NCBI RefSeq assembly: GCF_014489535.1
Contig: NZ_CP060783.1
Span: 4,671,501-4,735,500, forward strand
From: Diaphorobacter aerolatus
GTDB taxonomy: Bacteria; Pseudomonadota; Gammaproteobacteria; Burkholderiales; Burkholderiaceae_C
Direction: 5' to 3'
Length of the DNA: 64,000 nucleotides
Shown: one piece after another, positions 31,735 to 40,073 of the stretch
How the letters are laid out: each line of letters begins with the position of its first letter
How positions within the stretch are numbered: position 1 is the stretch's first letter
Translations under genes and position numbers: made by a program
The notes under the pieces: generated by a model
Databases searched by the model: none
The model's input: the letters and a program-made list of their open reading frames with translations, nothing else
Told to the model about the DNA's origin: nothing

Positions 31735-32937
31735 ATGCAAGCAAGTTCGCCCTACGCAGGCCCGTTGGCCGGCGTGCGCGTGCTGGATTTATCCAGCGTG
31801 ATCTTTGGCCCGATGAGCAGCCAGGTGCTGGCCGACTATGGTGCCGAGGTCATCAAGATCGAGCCGCCTTCGGGTGATTCCACGCGCTATACCGGGCCTG
31901 CCGTGGAGCAGGGCATGGCGGCGATGTTTCTGGGCAGCAACCGCAGCAAGAAGAGCGTGGTGCTCGACCTCAAGCAGCCAAATGCGCAGCAAGCGCTGAA
32001 CGCGCTGATTGCCACCGCCGACGTGTTCATGCACAGCATGCGTCCACAAAAGCTCGCGCGGCTCGGCCTCGACAGGGACACGTTGCGGATGCGGTATCCG
32101 CGACTGATCTACGTGGGTCTGCACGGTTTTGGCGAGGCGGGTCCATATGCGGGGCTCCCGGCGTACGATGATGTGATCCAAGGCATGAGCGGGTTGGCCG
32201 ATCTGATGGATCGCCAGACCGGCGAGGCCCGCTATCTGCCGACGATTGCCGCCGACAAGACCTGCGCGCTGGTGGGTGCCCATGCAATTTTGGCGGCGCT
32301 GTTTCAGCGCGAACGCACCGGCGAGGGGTGCTTCGTCGAGGTGCCGATGTACGAAACCATGGTGGGCTTCAACCTGGTTGAGCATTTCTACGGAATGCAC
32401 TTCAACCCGCCACTGAGTCCGCCCGGCTATCCACGCGTGATGGCCCAATCGCGCAGACCGTACAGGACCAGTGACGGCTATGTCTGCATGATGCCGTACA
32501 CCGATCAGCATTGGCAGCGCTTCTTCGACGCGGTGGGCCAGCCCGGGATTGCCCGTGAGGAGCGCTTTGCCAGTCAGGCCGCGCGCACGCGCCATATCGA
32601 CGAGTTGCTGGGCCTGCTCGGCAGCTTTGTGAAGCTGCACGACACCGCGCATTGGCTCGCCCTGTGTGATCGCCTCGAAATCCCCGCCGCCGCCGTGGCA
32701 CGTCTGGACGATTTACCTAGCGATGCGCATTTGCAGGCGACGGATTTTTTCGTTTCGGTGCCCGACGCGGCCATGGGTGAGGTGCGGTTTCCGCGCTCGT
32801 CCGTGCGCATGGACGGAGTGCAGGCGCCGATCCACATGCCGCCGCGCCTCGGCGAGCACACCGAGGCGCTGCTCAGGCAGGCCGGTCTCGATGATGCGGC
32901 CATTGCAGCGCTGCGAATTCAAAATCAGGAGAGATAA
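31735..32937 (+). CDS. Family III CoA-transferase (CaiB/BaiF type)
   Basis: About 400 residues. Family III enzymes move CoA between acids through an Asp-bound anhydride. Seen: the N-terminal GPLAGVRVLDLSSVIFGPMSSQVLADYGAEVIKIE, the GSNRSKKSVVLDLK block, and the conserved segment YVGLHGFGEAGPYAGLPAYDDVIQGMSGL holding the expected catalytic Asp (AYDD). ATG 31735 lies 8 nt after AGGAGA; a GTG at 31729 is too close. It is followed within 6 bp by a MaoC-like hydratase and then a TctC receptor, suggesting uptake and CoA-activation of a carboxylic acid. The acid is unknown. Confidence 0.93.
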   Translation: MQASSPYAGPLAGVRVLDLSSVIFGPMSSQVLADYGAEVIKIEPPSGDSTRYTGPAVEQGMAAMFLGSNRSKKSVVLDLKQPNAQQALNALIATADVFMHSMRPQKLARLGLDRDTLRMRYPRLIYVGLHGFGEAGPYAGLPAYDDVIQGMSGLADLMDRQTGEARYLPTIAADKTCALVGAHAILAALFQRERTGEGCFVEVPMYETMVGFNLVEHFYGMHFNPPLSPPGYPRVMAQSRRPYRTSDGYVCMMPYTDQHWQRFFDAVGQPGIAREERFASQAARTRHIDELLGLLGSFVKLHDTAHWLALCDRLEIPAAAVARLDDLPSDAHLQATDFFVSVPDAAMGEVRFPRSSVRMDGVQAPIHMPPRLGEHTEALLRQAGLDDAAIAALRIQNQER

Positions 32938-32943
32938 GCGAAC

Positions 32944-33432
32944 ATGACAGCTACAAAAATCGCCAGCACGGTGCCATTGGACTCGATCGCGCGCATGGGG
33001 CAGGGCGTGCATTGGCAGGACATCGCGGCAGGCCAGCAATGGCGCACGTTCCGCCGGACCATCACCGAAACCGATCTCGTCAATTTCATCAACGTGACGG
33101 GCATGCTCGAGGCGATCTTCATCGACGCCGGGTTCGACGAGGGTGCGATCAAGGGTCGGCCCGTGCCCGGCGCGCTCACCTACACGCTGATCGAGGGCTT
33201 CATCCTGCAATCGATGATTCAGGGAACCGGTCTGGCGATGCTGGAGCTGCACCAGAAGATTCTGGCACCGGTGGTGGTTGGCGACACGATCCAGGCGCTT
33301 GTGACGGTGACCGACATCCGTCCCACCAGCAAGAACAACCGCGCGGTCGTCACTTCCCGCATCACGGTCTACAACCAGCGGCAGGAAGTGGTGATGGAGT
33401 ACACGGCCGTGCGTCTGCTGGCCGGCCGCTGA
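32944..33432 (+). CDS. MaoC-like (hotdog-fold) dehydratase
   Basis: 162 residues of the MaoC/(R)-hydratase type, typically hydrating or dehydrating enoyl/hydroxyacyl-CoA. Seen: WQDIAAGQQWRTFRRTITETDLVNFINVTG, GRPVPGALTYTLIEGFI and the C-terminal strand pattern VVVGDTIQALVTVTDIRPTSKNNRAVVTS. It lies 6 bp after the CoA-transferase and 54 bp before the Bug receptor, so it is likely in one operon acting on a branched or dicarboxylic acyl-CoA. Confidence 0.88.
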   Translation: MTATKIASTVPLDSIARMGQGVHWQDIAAGQQWRTFRRTITETDLVNFINVTGMLEAIFIDAGFDEGAIKGRPVPGALTYTLIEGFILQSMIQGTGLAMLELHQKILAPVVVGDTIQALVTVTDIRPTSKNNRAVVTSRITVYNQRQEVVMEYTAVRLLAGR

Positions 33433-33486
33433 GCCCAGCGAATCATTCATCAAACGCCCTCATCAAGGCAACAAGGAGACAAACCC

Positions 33487-34503
33487 ATGAAGCATACGGA
33501 ATCAAAAGCCCGAACTCCGTTTCGCCGTCGGCACATGCTGCAACTGAGCACGATTGCGCTGGCAGCATTCGCCGCCTTGCCCGCAGTCCATGCCCAGGCC
33601 CAGGCCTGGCCGACCAAGCCGATCACGCTGGTCGTTCCATTTCCACCGGGTGGCCCTACGGACATGGTGGCGCGCGTGCTGGCGCAGAACGTCAGCGAAC
33701 AGCTCGGTCAGTCCATGATCGTGGACAACAAGCCGGGCGCCAACGGCAATATCGGCAACGCGTTCGTGGCCAAGGCTGCGGCGGACGGTTATACGGTGCT
33801 CTACAACACCTCGTCGATTGCGCTGAGCCCGGCGCTCTACAAGAAGCTCAGCTACAACGTCAACACCGAACTTGCGCCCGTCGTGCTGACGGCCGTGGTG
33901 CCGCTTGCGCTGGTGGTCAATCCGGACAAGGTGAAGGCCAATACCGTGGCGGATTATGTGCAGTTCGCCAAGGCTCAGAACGGCCGCATCTCCTACGGTT
34001 CGGCGGGCAACGGCAACGTCACGCACCTGGCGGCGTTCCAGTTCGCGCAGCATTTCGGCATCGAAGCCACCCATGTCCCGTACAAGGGCAGCGCACCGGC
34101 GGACGTGGATCTCGTGGCCGGGCAGATCGATTTTTTGACCGACACGATCAATTCGGTCTCGGCCTTCATCAAGGACGGCAAGCTCAAGCTGCTGGCGGTC
34201 TCCACGCCCAAACGCCTGCCCAATTTTCCGCAGGCTCCGACGCTTGCTGAAAGCGGCATGACCGGCTATGAGTCGGGCGCGTGGCAGGGCGTGATGGTGC
34301 CGGTCAAGACGCCCAAGGACGTGGTCGACAGGCTCAATACCGCGTTCAACAAGGCGCTCAAGGATCCCGAGGTTCTCAAGAAGCTGGCGATCCAGAGCAC
34401 CGAGCCGCTGGGCTCCACGCCCGCAGAGTACGGCGCCTACGTCAAGAAGGAAATCGCGCGCTGGGACTCGGTGGTCAAGAGCACCGGCGTATCGCTCGAC
34501 TAG
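33487..34503 (+). CDS. Bug-family tripartite tricarboxylate receptor (TctC type)
   Basis: 338 residues. A twin-Arg-like RRRHMLQLSTIALAAFAALPAVHAQA export signal precedes the Bug fold: WPTKPITLVVPFPPGGPTDMVARVLAQ, VDNKPGANGNIGNAFVAKAAADGYTVLYN. Bug proteins capture carboxylates for the TctAB transporter or act as sensors. AAGGAGAC lies before ATG 33487. TctA and TctB are absent here. The stop codon TAG is itself part of a large inverted repeat that begins at 34501. Confidence 0.95.
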   Translation: MKHTESKARTPFRRRHMLQLSTIALAAFAALPAVHAQAQAWPTKPITLVVPFPPGGPTDMVARVLAQNVSEQLGQSMIVDNKPGANGNIGNAFVAKAAADGYTVLYNTSSIALSPALYKKLSYNVNTELAPVVLTAVVPLALVVNPDKVKANTVADYVQFAKAQNGRISYGSAGNGNVTHLAAFQFAQHFGIEATHVPYKGSAPADVDLVAGQIDFLTDTINSVSAFIKDGKLKLLAVSTPKRLPNFPQAPTLAESGMTGYESGAWQGVMVPVKTPKDVVDRLNTAFNKALKDPEVLKKLAIQSTEPLGSTPAEYGAYVKKEIARWDSVVKSTGVSLD

Positions 34504-34675
34504 GGCCTGTTCACACAACCCACGGGGTCGCGCAAGCCCGAAGGGTTGTGCAGTCTTGGGCGGTCTGCGGTGTTGCAGGCTCTCGCAAGGTACCTACCTT
34601 GCTTCGAGCCTGCGCCTTGCATCCCATCCCAAGACTGCACAACGCGATCCCCGTGCGTTGGGTGAACAGGCCCTA
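34501..34675. repeat. Large imperfect inverted repeat overlapping a stop codon
   Basis: Nested paired arms: TAGGGCCTGTTCAC (34501-34514) with GTGAACAGGCCCTA (34662-34675); a 16-bp arm at 34545-34560 with 34628-34643; GCAGGCTC (34575-34582) with GAGCCTGC (34606-34613); and CAAGGTA (34586-34592) with TACCTTG (34595-34601). The outer arms include the TAG stop of the Bug receptor. It could be a non-autonomous palindromic element (MITE-like), an extended transcript-end structure, or both. No second copy was noticed in the window. The rest of the gap to 34822 holds no gene. Confidence 0.8.
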
Positions 34676-34822
34676 GGCCTGTTGTCGCTGTTTGCCCATG
34701 AAATGGCGCATTGGAGGCCACCCCATGGCTGCGTCCGCTCGAACAATGCCGATAGACTATCGAGGCAAAACAGGCACGGCGGTGCCCACTACCTTGTTAG
34801 ATTCCCCTGGAAGGACGAAGAA

Positions 34823-35914
34823 ATGACGGAGATGGCAGCAGAAGTTCTGAGCGAAGTTCGTGGTCAGGTGGGCTTCATCACGCTCAATCGCGCCAAGGCG
34901 CTGAATGCGCTTTCGCTGGGCATGGTGCGTGATCTGCTGGCCACGCTGCTGGCATGGCAGAAGGACGAGAAGATTCTCGCGGTCGCCATTCGCGGCAATG
35001 GCAAGGAGGGCGCGTTCGGTGCGTTCTGTGCGGGTGGCGACATCCGGTTCCTGCACAAGGCGGGCAGCATCGGCAATCCCGAACTTGAGGATTTCTTCAC
35101 CGAGGAATACGCGCTCAACCATTTGATCCACACGCTGGGCAAGCCCTACATCGCGTTCATGGACGGCATCGTGATGGGCGGCGGCATGGGCATCAGCCAG
35201 GGTGGCACGGCGCGCATCGTGACCGAGCGCACCAAGATGGCCATGCCCGAAACCATCATCGGCCTGTTTCCCGACGTGGGCGGCGGCTACTTTCTCTCGC
35301 GCTGCCCGGGCCGTGTGGGCGAATGGCTAGCGCTGACGGGCGACACCATCAACGGGGCCGATGCCATTGCCTACAAGCTGGCCGACGGCTTCATGCCCTC
35401 CGACAAGCTGGCGGGCGCTTGGGAGCAACTCGGCAGCCAAACATTCGCCAGCGGCGCGGCGATTCAGCAATGGATCGAGTCGCAGTATGTACCAGCGGGC
35501 GAGGGCGCCTTCGGCAACCGGGCACACATCGACCGGTTCTTTGCGCTACCGACCGCGCTCGACATCGTGCTCGCGCTTGAGAAAGAGGGCGACGAGTGGT
35601 GCCAGAAGAGCGCTGCGGTGCTGCGCAAGCGCTCGCCGCTGATGCTGGAAGTGGTGCTTGAGCAAGTGCGCCGCGCGCGCGAGATGACACTGGCAGAAGA
35701 CCTGCGCATGGAGCGCGATCTGGTGCGCCACTGCTTTTATCTGCGCCCAGGCGAGAGCGAAACCCTCGAAGGCATTCGCGCGCTGGCCGTGGACAAGGAC
35801 CACAACCCGAAGTGGAACCCGGCACGCGTGGAAGACGTGAAGCGCGAACTGGTCGAGGCGTTCTTCGAGAGCCCATGGCCAGCACATTCGCATCCGCTCG
35901 CGGCGCTGGCATAA
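34823..35914 (+). CDS. 3-hydroxyisobutyryl-CoA hydrolase / enoyl-CoA hydratase family protein
   Basis: 363 residues, longer than a standard crotonase (~260) and matching the ECH_2/HIBYL-CoA hydrolase branch. Seen: GQVGFITLNRAKALNALSLGMV, the oxyanion-hole region GAFCAGGDIRFL, DGIVMGGGMGISQGG, MPETIIGLFPDVGGGYFLSRCPG, and the C-terminal DHNPKWNPARVEDV typical of this branch. It would hydrolyse 3-hydroxyisobutyryl-CoA in valine catabolism or a similar thioester. ATG 34823 follows AAGGA; the upstream in-frame stretch is repeat DNA. Alternative: a 2-methyl-branched hydratase. Confidence 0.88.
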   Translation: MTEMAAEVLSEVRGQVGFITLNRAKALNALSLGMVRDLLATLLAWQKDEKILAVAIRGNGKEGAFGAFCAGGDIRFLHKAGSIGNPELEDFFTEEYALNHLIHTLGKPYIAFMDGIVMGGGMGISQGGTARIVTERTKMAMPETIIGLFPDVGGGYFLSRCPGRVGEWLALTGDTINGADAIAYKLADGFMPSDKLAGAWEQLGSQTFASGAAIQQWIESQYVPAGEGAFGNRAHIDRFFALPTALDIVLALEKEGDEWCQKSAAVLRKRSPLMLEVVLEQVRRAREMTLAEDLRMERDLVRHCFYLRPGESETLEGIRALAVDKDHNPKWNPARVEDVKRELVEAFFESPWPAHSHPLAALA

Positions 35915-35938
35915 CGCTCGGCGAACGCACCCCGCAAT

Positions 35939-35970
35939 GAGAAACAGCTCCGGTCCAGGAGCTGTTTCTC
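35939..35970. terminator. Perfect 13-bp hairpin between convergent genes
   Basis: GAGAAACAGCTCC (35939-35951) and GGAGCTGTTTCTC (35958-35970) pair around a 6-nt loop. It lies between the convergent hydrolase gene and smpB, so it probably serves both directions. Confidence 0.7.
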
Positions 35971-36000
35971 GTTGGGGAAGCGATGCAGTCAGGCGCGCGT

Positions 36001-36477
36001 TCAGCGATGGCGACTCTTCATCACGCGCTCCACTTCGCGCTTGCCTTCACGGTCCTTGATGACGTCGCGCTTGTCGTGTTCGGCCTTGCCCTTGGCAAGT
36101 GCAATGTCGCATTTGGCACGGCCATCTTTCCAGTGCAGATTGATGGGCACGAGCGTGTAGCCCTTTTGCTCGACCTTGCCGACCAGGCGCTTGATCTCTT
36201 CCTTGTGCAGCAGCAATTTCTTGATGCGCGCGGCATCGGGGCTGACATGCGTGGACGCGGTTCTGAGCGGATTGATCTGGCAGCCGATCAGATACAGCTC
36301 ACCCTCCTTGATGATCACGTAGCCGTCGGTCAATTGCGCCTTGCCTTCACGCAACGCCTTCACCTCCCAGCCGTGCAGGACCATGCCCGCCTCGTAACGT
36401 TCTTCGAAGAAATAGTTGAAGGCGGCTTTTTTGTTGTCCGCAATGCGCGACGATGAGTCTGTTTTTTTGGTTGCCAT
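36001..36477 (-). CDS. smpB: SsrA-binding protein SmpB
   Basis: 158 residues, usual size. SmpB delivers tmRNA to stalled ribosomes. Seen: IADNKKAAFNYFFEERYEAGMVLHGWEVKALREGKAQL, the LHKEEIKRLVGKVEQKGYTLVPINLHW block, and a basic tail ending REVERVMKSRHR. ATG 36477 starts MATKKTDSSSRIADN; the frame upstream (to 36669) has no similarity. Divergent from ratA. The tmRNA gene is not in the window. Confidence 0.97.
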   Translation of the reverse strand: MATKKTDSSSRIADNKKAAFNYFFEERYEAGMVLHGWEVKALREGKAQLTDGYVIIKEGELYLIGCQINPLRTASTHVSPDAARIKKLLLHKEEIKRLVGKVEQKGYTLVPINLHWKDGRAKCDIALAKGKAEHDKRDVIKDREGKREVERVMKSRHR

Positions 36478-36549
36478 GGTGAATAGATGCGGCTCACCTG
36501 GAAGGTTTAAAGACCTTTCAGCTACAACCCTGAGGGAATCCGCTCTCTC

Positions 36550-36555
36550 TACAAT
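36550..36555 (+). promoter_or_regulatory. Possible -10 element for ratA
   Basis: TACAAT lies about 120 bp before ratA in the divergent smpB/ratA region. No convincing -35 was found. Confidence 0.35.
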
Positions 36556-36674
36556 AGCGGGTTGTCGTCTCGCAATCCCCGATTTTAGTTCCTCATGCCG
36601 AAAACCGCCTGGTGTTTCGTGCGATGAACCGATTTGCCTGCCAGCCAGAAGCCGGCAGGCCCTGCGCAATTTCC

Positions 36675-37114
36675 ATGAAAACAGTCAACAAGTCCGTCCT
36701 GATCTGGTACAGCCCGAGGAAATGTTCAACCTCGTGACCGACGTGGCCCGCTACCCGGAGTTCCTGCCATGGTGCGATGCCGCCAAGGTGCTGGAAGAGG
36801 ACGAACAGGGCATGACGGCCGAGGTGGGCATGTCGCTGGGCGGGTTTCGCAAGTCCTTCGTCACCCGCAATACGCATGAGCTGAACCGCCACGTCGCCAT
36901 GCGTCTGGTGAAGGGGCCGTTTTCCACGCTTGAGGGTGACTGGTATTTCCACCCCGTGGGCGATGGCACGCAGCGTGCGTGTAAGGTCGAGCTGCAACTG
37001 ACCTACGGCTTCGACAACATGGCTCTGGCTGCCATCGTCGGGCCGGTGTTCGACAAGATTGCCGGCTCGATGGTGGACGCGTTCATTGCCCGTGCCGAAA
37101 AGGTCTATGGCTGA
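36675..37114 (+). CDS. ratA: RatA / COQ10-like START-domain protein (apparent single-base loss)
   Basis: A small START-fold protein of the RatA/Coq10 family, described as an inhibitor of 70S formation in E. coli and as a quinone-binding chaperone in mitochondria. It starts MKTVNKSVLIWYSP at 36675; the next residues should be EEMFNLVTDVARYPEFLPWC. In the sequence the frame breaks at CCC 36713-36715, and one C restored joins them. Corrected length is 146 aa. Family motifs FLPWC and FDNMALAAIVGPVFDKIAGSMVDAFIARA are present. It overlaps rnfH by 8 bp, the usual partner. Confidence 0.9.
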
Positions 37115-37430
37115 GCTGGAGGTCACCGTGGTCACTTCGGCCCGGGCCGCTCAGACCCGCGAATGGGTTGTGTTGTTGCCTCCTGGTGCCACGGTGTTCG
37201 ACGCCTTGAAGGCTTGCGGGCTCAACGCCGCCGACCCCGCCTACGCGGCCAGCGTCTGGGGCAAATCGGCTGCCGTACAGCACCATCTGCATGATCAGGA
37301 CCGCGTCGAGTGGTGCCGCGCGCTCAAGGTCGATCCGAAGGTGGCCCGCCGCGAACGTTTTGCAAGCCAGGGCAGTCGCGGCGCCGGTCTGTTTTCCAAG
37401 CGCAGGCCGGGCGCGAAGTCGGGCTACTGA
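37107..37430 (+). CDS. rnfH: RnfH family protein
   Basis: 107 residues with the ubiquitin-like RnfH fold: LEVTVVTSARAAQTREWVVLLPPGATVFDALKACGL, VWGKSAAVQHHLHDQDRVEWCRALKVDPKVARRER. It overlaps ratA and forms the common ratA-rnfH pair. The biochemical role is not settled. The start ATG 37107 falls inside the ratA end. Confidence 0.92.
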   Translation: MAELEVTVVTSARAAQTREWVVLLPPGATVFDALKACGLNAADPAYAASVWGKSAAVQHHLHDQDRVEWCRALKVDPKVARRERFASQGSRGAGLFSKRRPGAKSGY

Positions 37431-37487
37431 TTTTTCCTCCATCGTTTCCCGCGTGAGGAAGGCGCTCACAGCATTCCGATGAATGAA

Positions 37488-37517
37488 AAAAGGGCGCTCG
37501 CATGGCGCCGCCCTTCA
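37488..37517. terminator. Bidirectional terminator between rnfH and the DUF4124 gene
   Basis: AAGGGCG (37490-37496) pairs with CGCCCTT (37509-37515). An A-run precedes on one side and TCAAAT follows on the other. It lies between two convergent genes. Confidence 0.65.
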
Positions 37518-37559
37518 AATCGATTGTGGAAAATCTAAAACCGGCCCTGAAATTGTGGG

Positions 37560-38096
37560 CTACTTGCCACAATCGGAGGCGATCACGCTGTCCGCCCGTT
37601 TGAGTTCGGCCTCGCGCGTTGCTTCGTCCATGAAGCCACGTTCGCCTTTTTCGTTCACGTGACCGATCAGCCCACCGGAGTTCAAGGATTCCTTGGATTT
37701 TTTGGCGCGTGCGCAATTCTCGGCTTTGGCCTTGGCGACACGGTCGGCTTCGGCCTTTTTCTTGGCGGCCTCTTCGGCCTCCTGTTTGGCCTTGGCTTCT
37801 TCGAGCTTCTTGTCCGTGCCAGAAGGCTGCGGCAGGCCCGGCGCACTGGCTGAGGCCACCGGCGCGGAAGCCGGAGTAGCCGCATCGGGCTGCTGCTGCT
37901 GCTGCACCGGCGCGGGCGTGGAACTCGACCTGCCCGAGCCGGGCTGCTTCAGAATGTTCTTTTGCGGCACTTCCACCGGCGGCGGTCGGTCGCTGTAGAC
38001 CTTGCGGCCGTCCTTGTCCAGCCACTGCCATTGCGCAGATGCGCCCAGCGCCCAGGTGCAGGCGATAGTCAACAAAAGAAGCTTGTACGGTTTCAT
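37560..38096 (-). CDS. DUF4124 domain exported protein
   Basis: 178 residues. A signal peptide (LLLLTIACTWALGASA) precedes the short DUF4124 domain QWQWLDKDGRKVYSDRPPPVEVPQKNIL. A Gln/Pro/Ala linker and a Lys/Glu/Ala-rich helical tail (KKLEEAKAKQEAEEAAKKKAEAD, coiled-coil-like) follow, ending with a Cys-containing end. Such proteins are frequent in Comamonadaceae between rnfH and guaB. Function unknown; cell-envelope location inferred. Confidence 0.85.
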   Translation of the reverse strand: MKPYKLLLLTIACTWALGASAQWQWLDKDGRKVYSDRPPPVEVPQKNILKQPGSGRSSSTPAPVQQQQQPDAATPASAPVASASAPGLPQPSGTDKKLEEAKAKQEAEEAAKKKAEADRVAKAKAENCARAKKSKESLNSGGLIGHVNEKGERGFMDEATREAELKRADSVIASDCGK

Positions 38097-38174
38097 TTGG
38101 TTAAGTGTACTGGTGACATGTGTGCTGAACCAAGCGCTTTTCCCTCGGTCACTGCAGAAGTGTTACCAAGCGGG

Positions 38175-38180
38175 TACAAT
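38175..38180 (+). promoter_or_regulatory. Possible guaB -10 element
   Basis: TACAAT lies 21 bp before the guaB ATG, in the spacer divergent from the DUF4124 gene. The -35 is unclear. Confidence 0.4.
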
Positions 38181-38200
38181 CGTTTTTTTGGAGCTTTCAC

Positions 38201-39676
38201 ATGCGCCTCCTCGGTAAAGCGCTCACTTTCGACGACGTGTTGTTGGTGCCCGCATTCTCGCAAGTCCTGCCCAAGGACACCTCTCTTGCAACGCGCTTCA
38301 CGCGCAACATCAACCTGAATCTGCCCCTCGTGTCCGCTGCCATGGACACTGTGACCGAAGCGCGTCTGGCCATCGCCATCGCGCAGGAAGGCGGCATTGG
38401 CGTGGTTCACAAGAACATGACGGCCGAGCAGCAGGCCGCCGAGGTTTCCAAGGTCAAGCGTCACGAATCCGGCGTGGTGCACGACCCCGTCGTCATCACT
38501 CCCGAGCACACCGTCCTGCAGGTGCTGCAATTGTCGGAAGAGCGCGGAATTTCCGGTTTTCCCGTGGTCGATGGTGGCAAGGTCGTCGGCATCGTCACCA
38601 GCCGCGACGTGCGCTTCGAGACGCGCTACGACGTGAAGGTCAAGGAGATCATGACGCCGCGCGAGCGCCTGATCACCGTGAACGAGAAAGACGGCACCAC
38701 ACCCGCCGAGGCCAAGGTGCTGCTCAACAAGCACAAGCTCGAACGAATTTTGGTCGTGAACGACGCGTTCGAGCTCAAGGGGCTCATCACCGTCAAGGAC
38801 ATCAACAAGCAGACCAGCTTCCCCAACGCGGCGCGCGACTCTGCCGGGCGTCTGCGCGTGGCCGCAGCCGTCGGCGTGGGCGCTGGCACCGAGGAGCGCG
38901 TTGCCGCTCTGGTAAAGGCCGGTGTGGACGCCATCGTCGTGGACACTGCGCACGGCCACAGCAAGGGCGTGATCGACCGCGTTCGCTGGGTCAAGGAAAA
39001 TTACCCGCAGGTCGACGTGATCGGCGGCAACATCGCCACGGGTGCGGCAGCGCTGGCGCTGGTCGAGGCGGGCGCGGACGCGGTCAAGGTCGGCATCGGC
39101 CCGGGCTCGATCTGCACGACGCGCATCGTCGCGGGCGTGGGCGTTCCGCAAATCATGGCGATTGACAGCGTGGCGCAGGCGCTGGCCGGCACCGGCGTTC
39201 CGCTGATTGCCGACGGCGGAGTGCGCTACTCGGGCGACATCGCCAAGGCGATTGCGGCTGGCGCATCGACCATCATGATGGGCGGCATGTTCGCCGGCAC
39301 CGAAGAGGCTCCGGGCGAAGTCATCCTATACCAGGGCCGCTCGTACAAGAGCTACCGCGGCATGGGCTCCATCGGCGCGATGCAGCAGGGCTCGGCCGAC
39401 CGCTATTTTCAGGAAGCCACCACCGGCAATCCCAACGCCGACAAGCTCGTGCCCGAAGGCATCGAGGGCCGCGTGCCCTATAAGGGCTCGGTCATCGCCA
39501 TCATCTTCCAGATGGCGGGCGGCGTGCGCGCGGCCATGGGTTACTGCGGTTGCGCAAGCATTCAGGAAATGAACGACAAGGCCGAGTTCGTGGAAATCAC
39601 TTCGGCCGGCATTCGCGAATCGCACGTACACGATGTGCAGATCACCAAGGAAGCGCCGAATTACCGCGCGGATTGA
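38201..39676 (+). CDS. guaB: Inosine-5'-monophosphate dehydrogenase
   Basis: 491 residues. Converts IMP to XMP with NAD+, the first committed step to GMP. Seen: TFDDVLLVPAFSQVLPKDTSL, two CBS domains (about 93-205) inserted in the barrel, the active-site loop GPGSICTTRI with Cys305, and the RYFQEATTGNPNADKLVPEGIEG flap. Length and motifs are normal. The partner guaA lies downstream, separated by a toxin-antitoxin pair and a hairpin terminator. Confidence 0.98.
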   Translation: MRLLGKALTFDDVLLVPAFSQVLPKDTSLATRFTRNINLNLPLVSAAMDTVTEARLAIAIAQEGGIGVVHKNMTAEQQAAEVSKVKRHESGVVHDPVVITPEHTVLQVLQLSEERGISGFPVVDGGKVVGIVTSRDVRFETRYDVKVKEIMTPRERLITVNEKDGTTPAEAKVLLNKHKLERILVVNDAFELKGLITVKDINKQTSFPNAARDSAGRLRVAAAVGVGAGTEERVAALVKAGVDAIVVDTAHGHSKGVIDRVRWVKENYPQVDVIGGNIATGAAALALVEAGADAVKVGIGPGSICTTRIVAGVGVPQIMAIDSVAQALAGTGVPLIADGGVRYSGDIAKAIAAGASTIMMGGMFAGTEEAPGEVILYQGRSYKSYRGMGSIGAMQQGSADRYFQEATTGNPNADKLVPEGIEGRVPYKGSVIAIIFQMAGGVRAAMGYCGCASIQEMNDKAEFVEITSAGIRESHVHDVQITKEAPNYRAD

Positions 39677-39716
39677 ATCTGGCCTGAATTTTTCGCAATT
39701 CTGGTCAAAATGATAG

Positions 39717-39756
39717 AATCTGGTCTGAGATTAAATTTCAGACCAGATTTTTTTTT
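39717..39756. terminator. Terminator after guaB / upstream hairpin of vapBC
   Basis: AATCTGGTCTGA (39717-39728) and TCAGACCAGATT (39738-39749) pair around AGATTAAAT-type loop sequence, ending in a run of ten T. It is an excellent intrinsic terminator for guaB. Because it lies 50 bp before the antitoxin, it may also contribute to the operator of the toxin-antitoxin pair. Confidence 0.8.
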
Positions 39757-39806
39757 GACATTCCTGGCGTGAACAAAAAGCGCTGGAATTATCAAAGGCA
39801 CTCACC

Positions 39807-40073
39807 ATGCAATCCGTCGGCATCTATGAAGCCAAGACCCGTTTCTCTGCCCTGATCGAACTCGTCGAGCAGGGCGAGGAAGTGCGCATTACGCGCCATG
39901 GCAAGGAAGTGGTGCGCATGCTGCCGGTGCGCCGTCGCCCGGTGATTTCCGACGAGCAGATTGCCCGTGAACTGGGTCAGATCGATGCGTTGCAGGCCAG
40001 CATCCAGCCTGCGTCACAGGCCGATGGCGGCGCCGACGCGCTGCGCAAGAACGGTCGGAGCCGAGCCGCATGA
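39807..40073 (+). CDS. Type II antitoxin, Phd/YefM (VapB-like)
   Basis: 88 residues. The Phd/YefM DNA-binding part is clear: SVGIYEAKTRFSALIELVEQGEEVRITRHGKEVVRMLPV. A flexible C-terminal tail follows that would wrap the toxin. It overlaps the PIN-domain toxin by 4 bp (ATGA), the classical antitoxin-first arrangement, and should repress its own promoter. Confidence 0.93.
   Translation: MQSVGIYEAKTRFSALIELVEQGEEVRITRHGKEVVRMLPVRRRPVISDEQIARELGQIDALQASIQPASQADGGADALRKNGRSRAA

Noticed and set aside
39755..39760. TTGACA as the -35 of the toxin-antitoxin promoter
   Set aside because: It overlaps the terminator T-run and has no -10 box at 16-18 bp.
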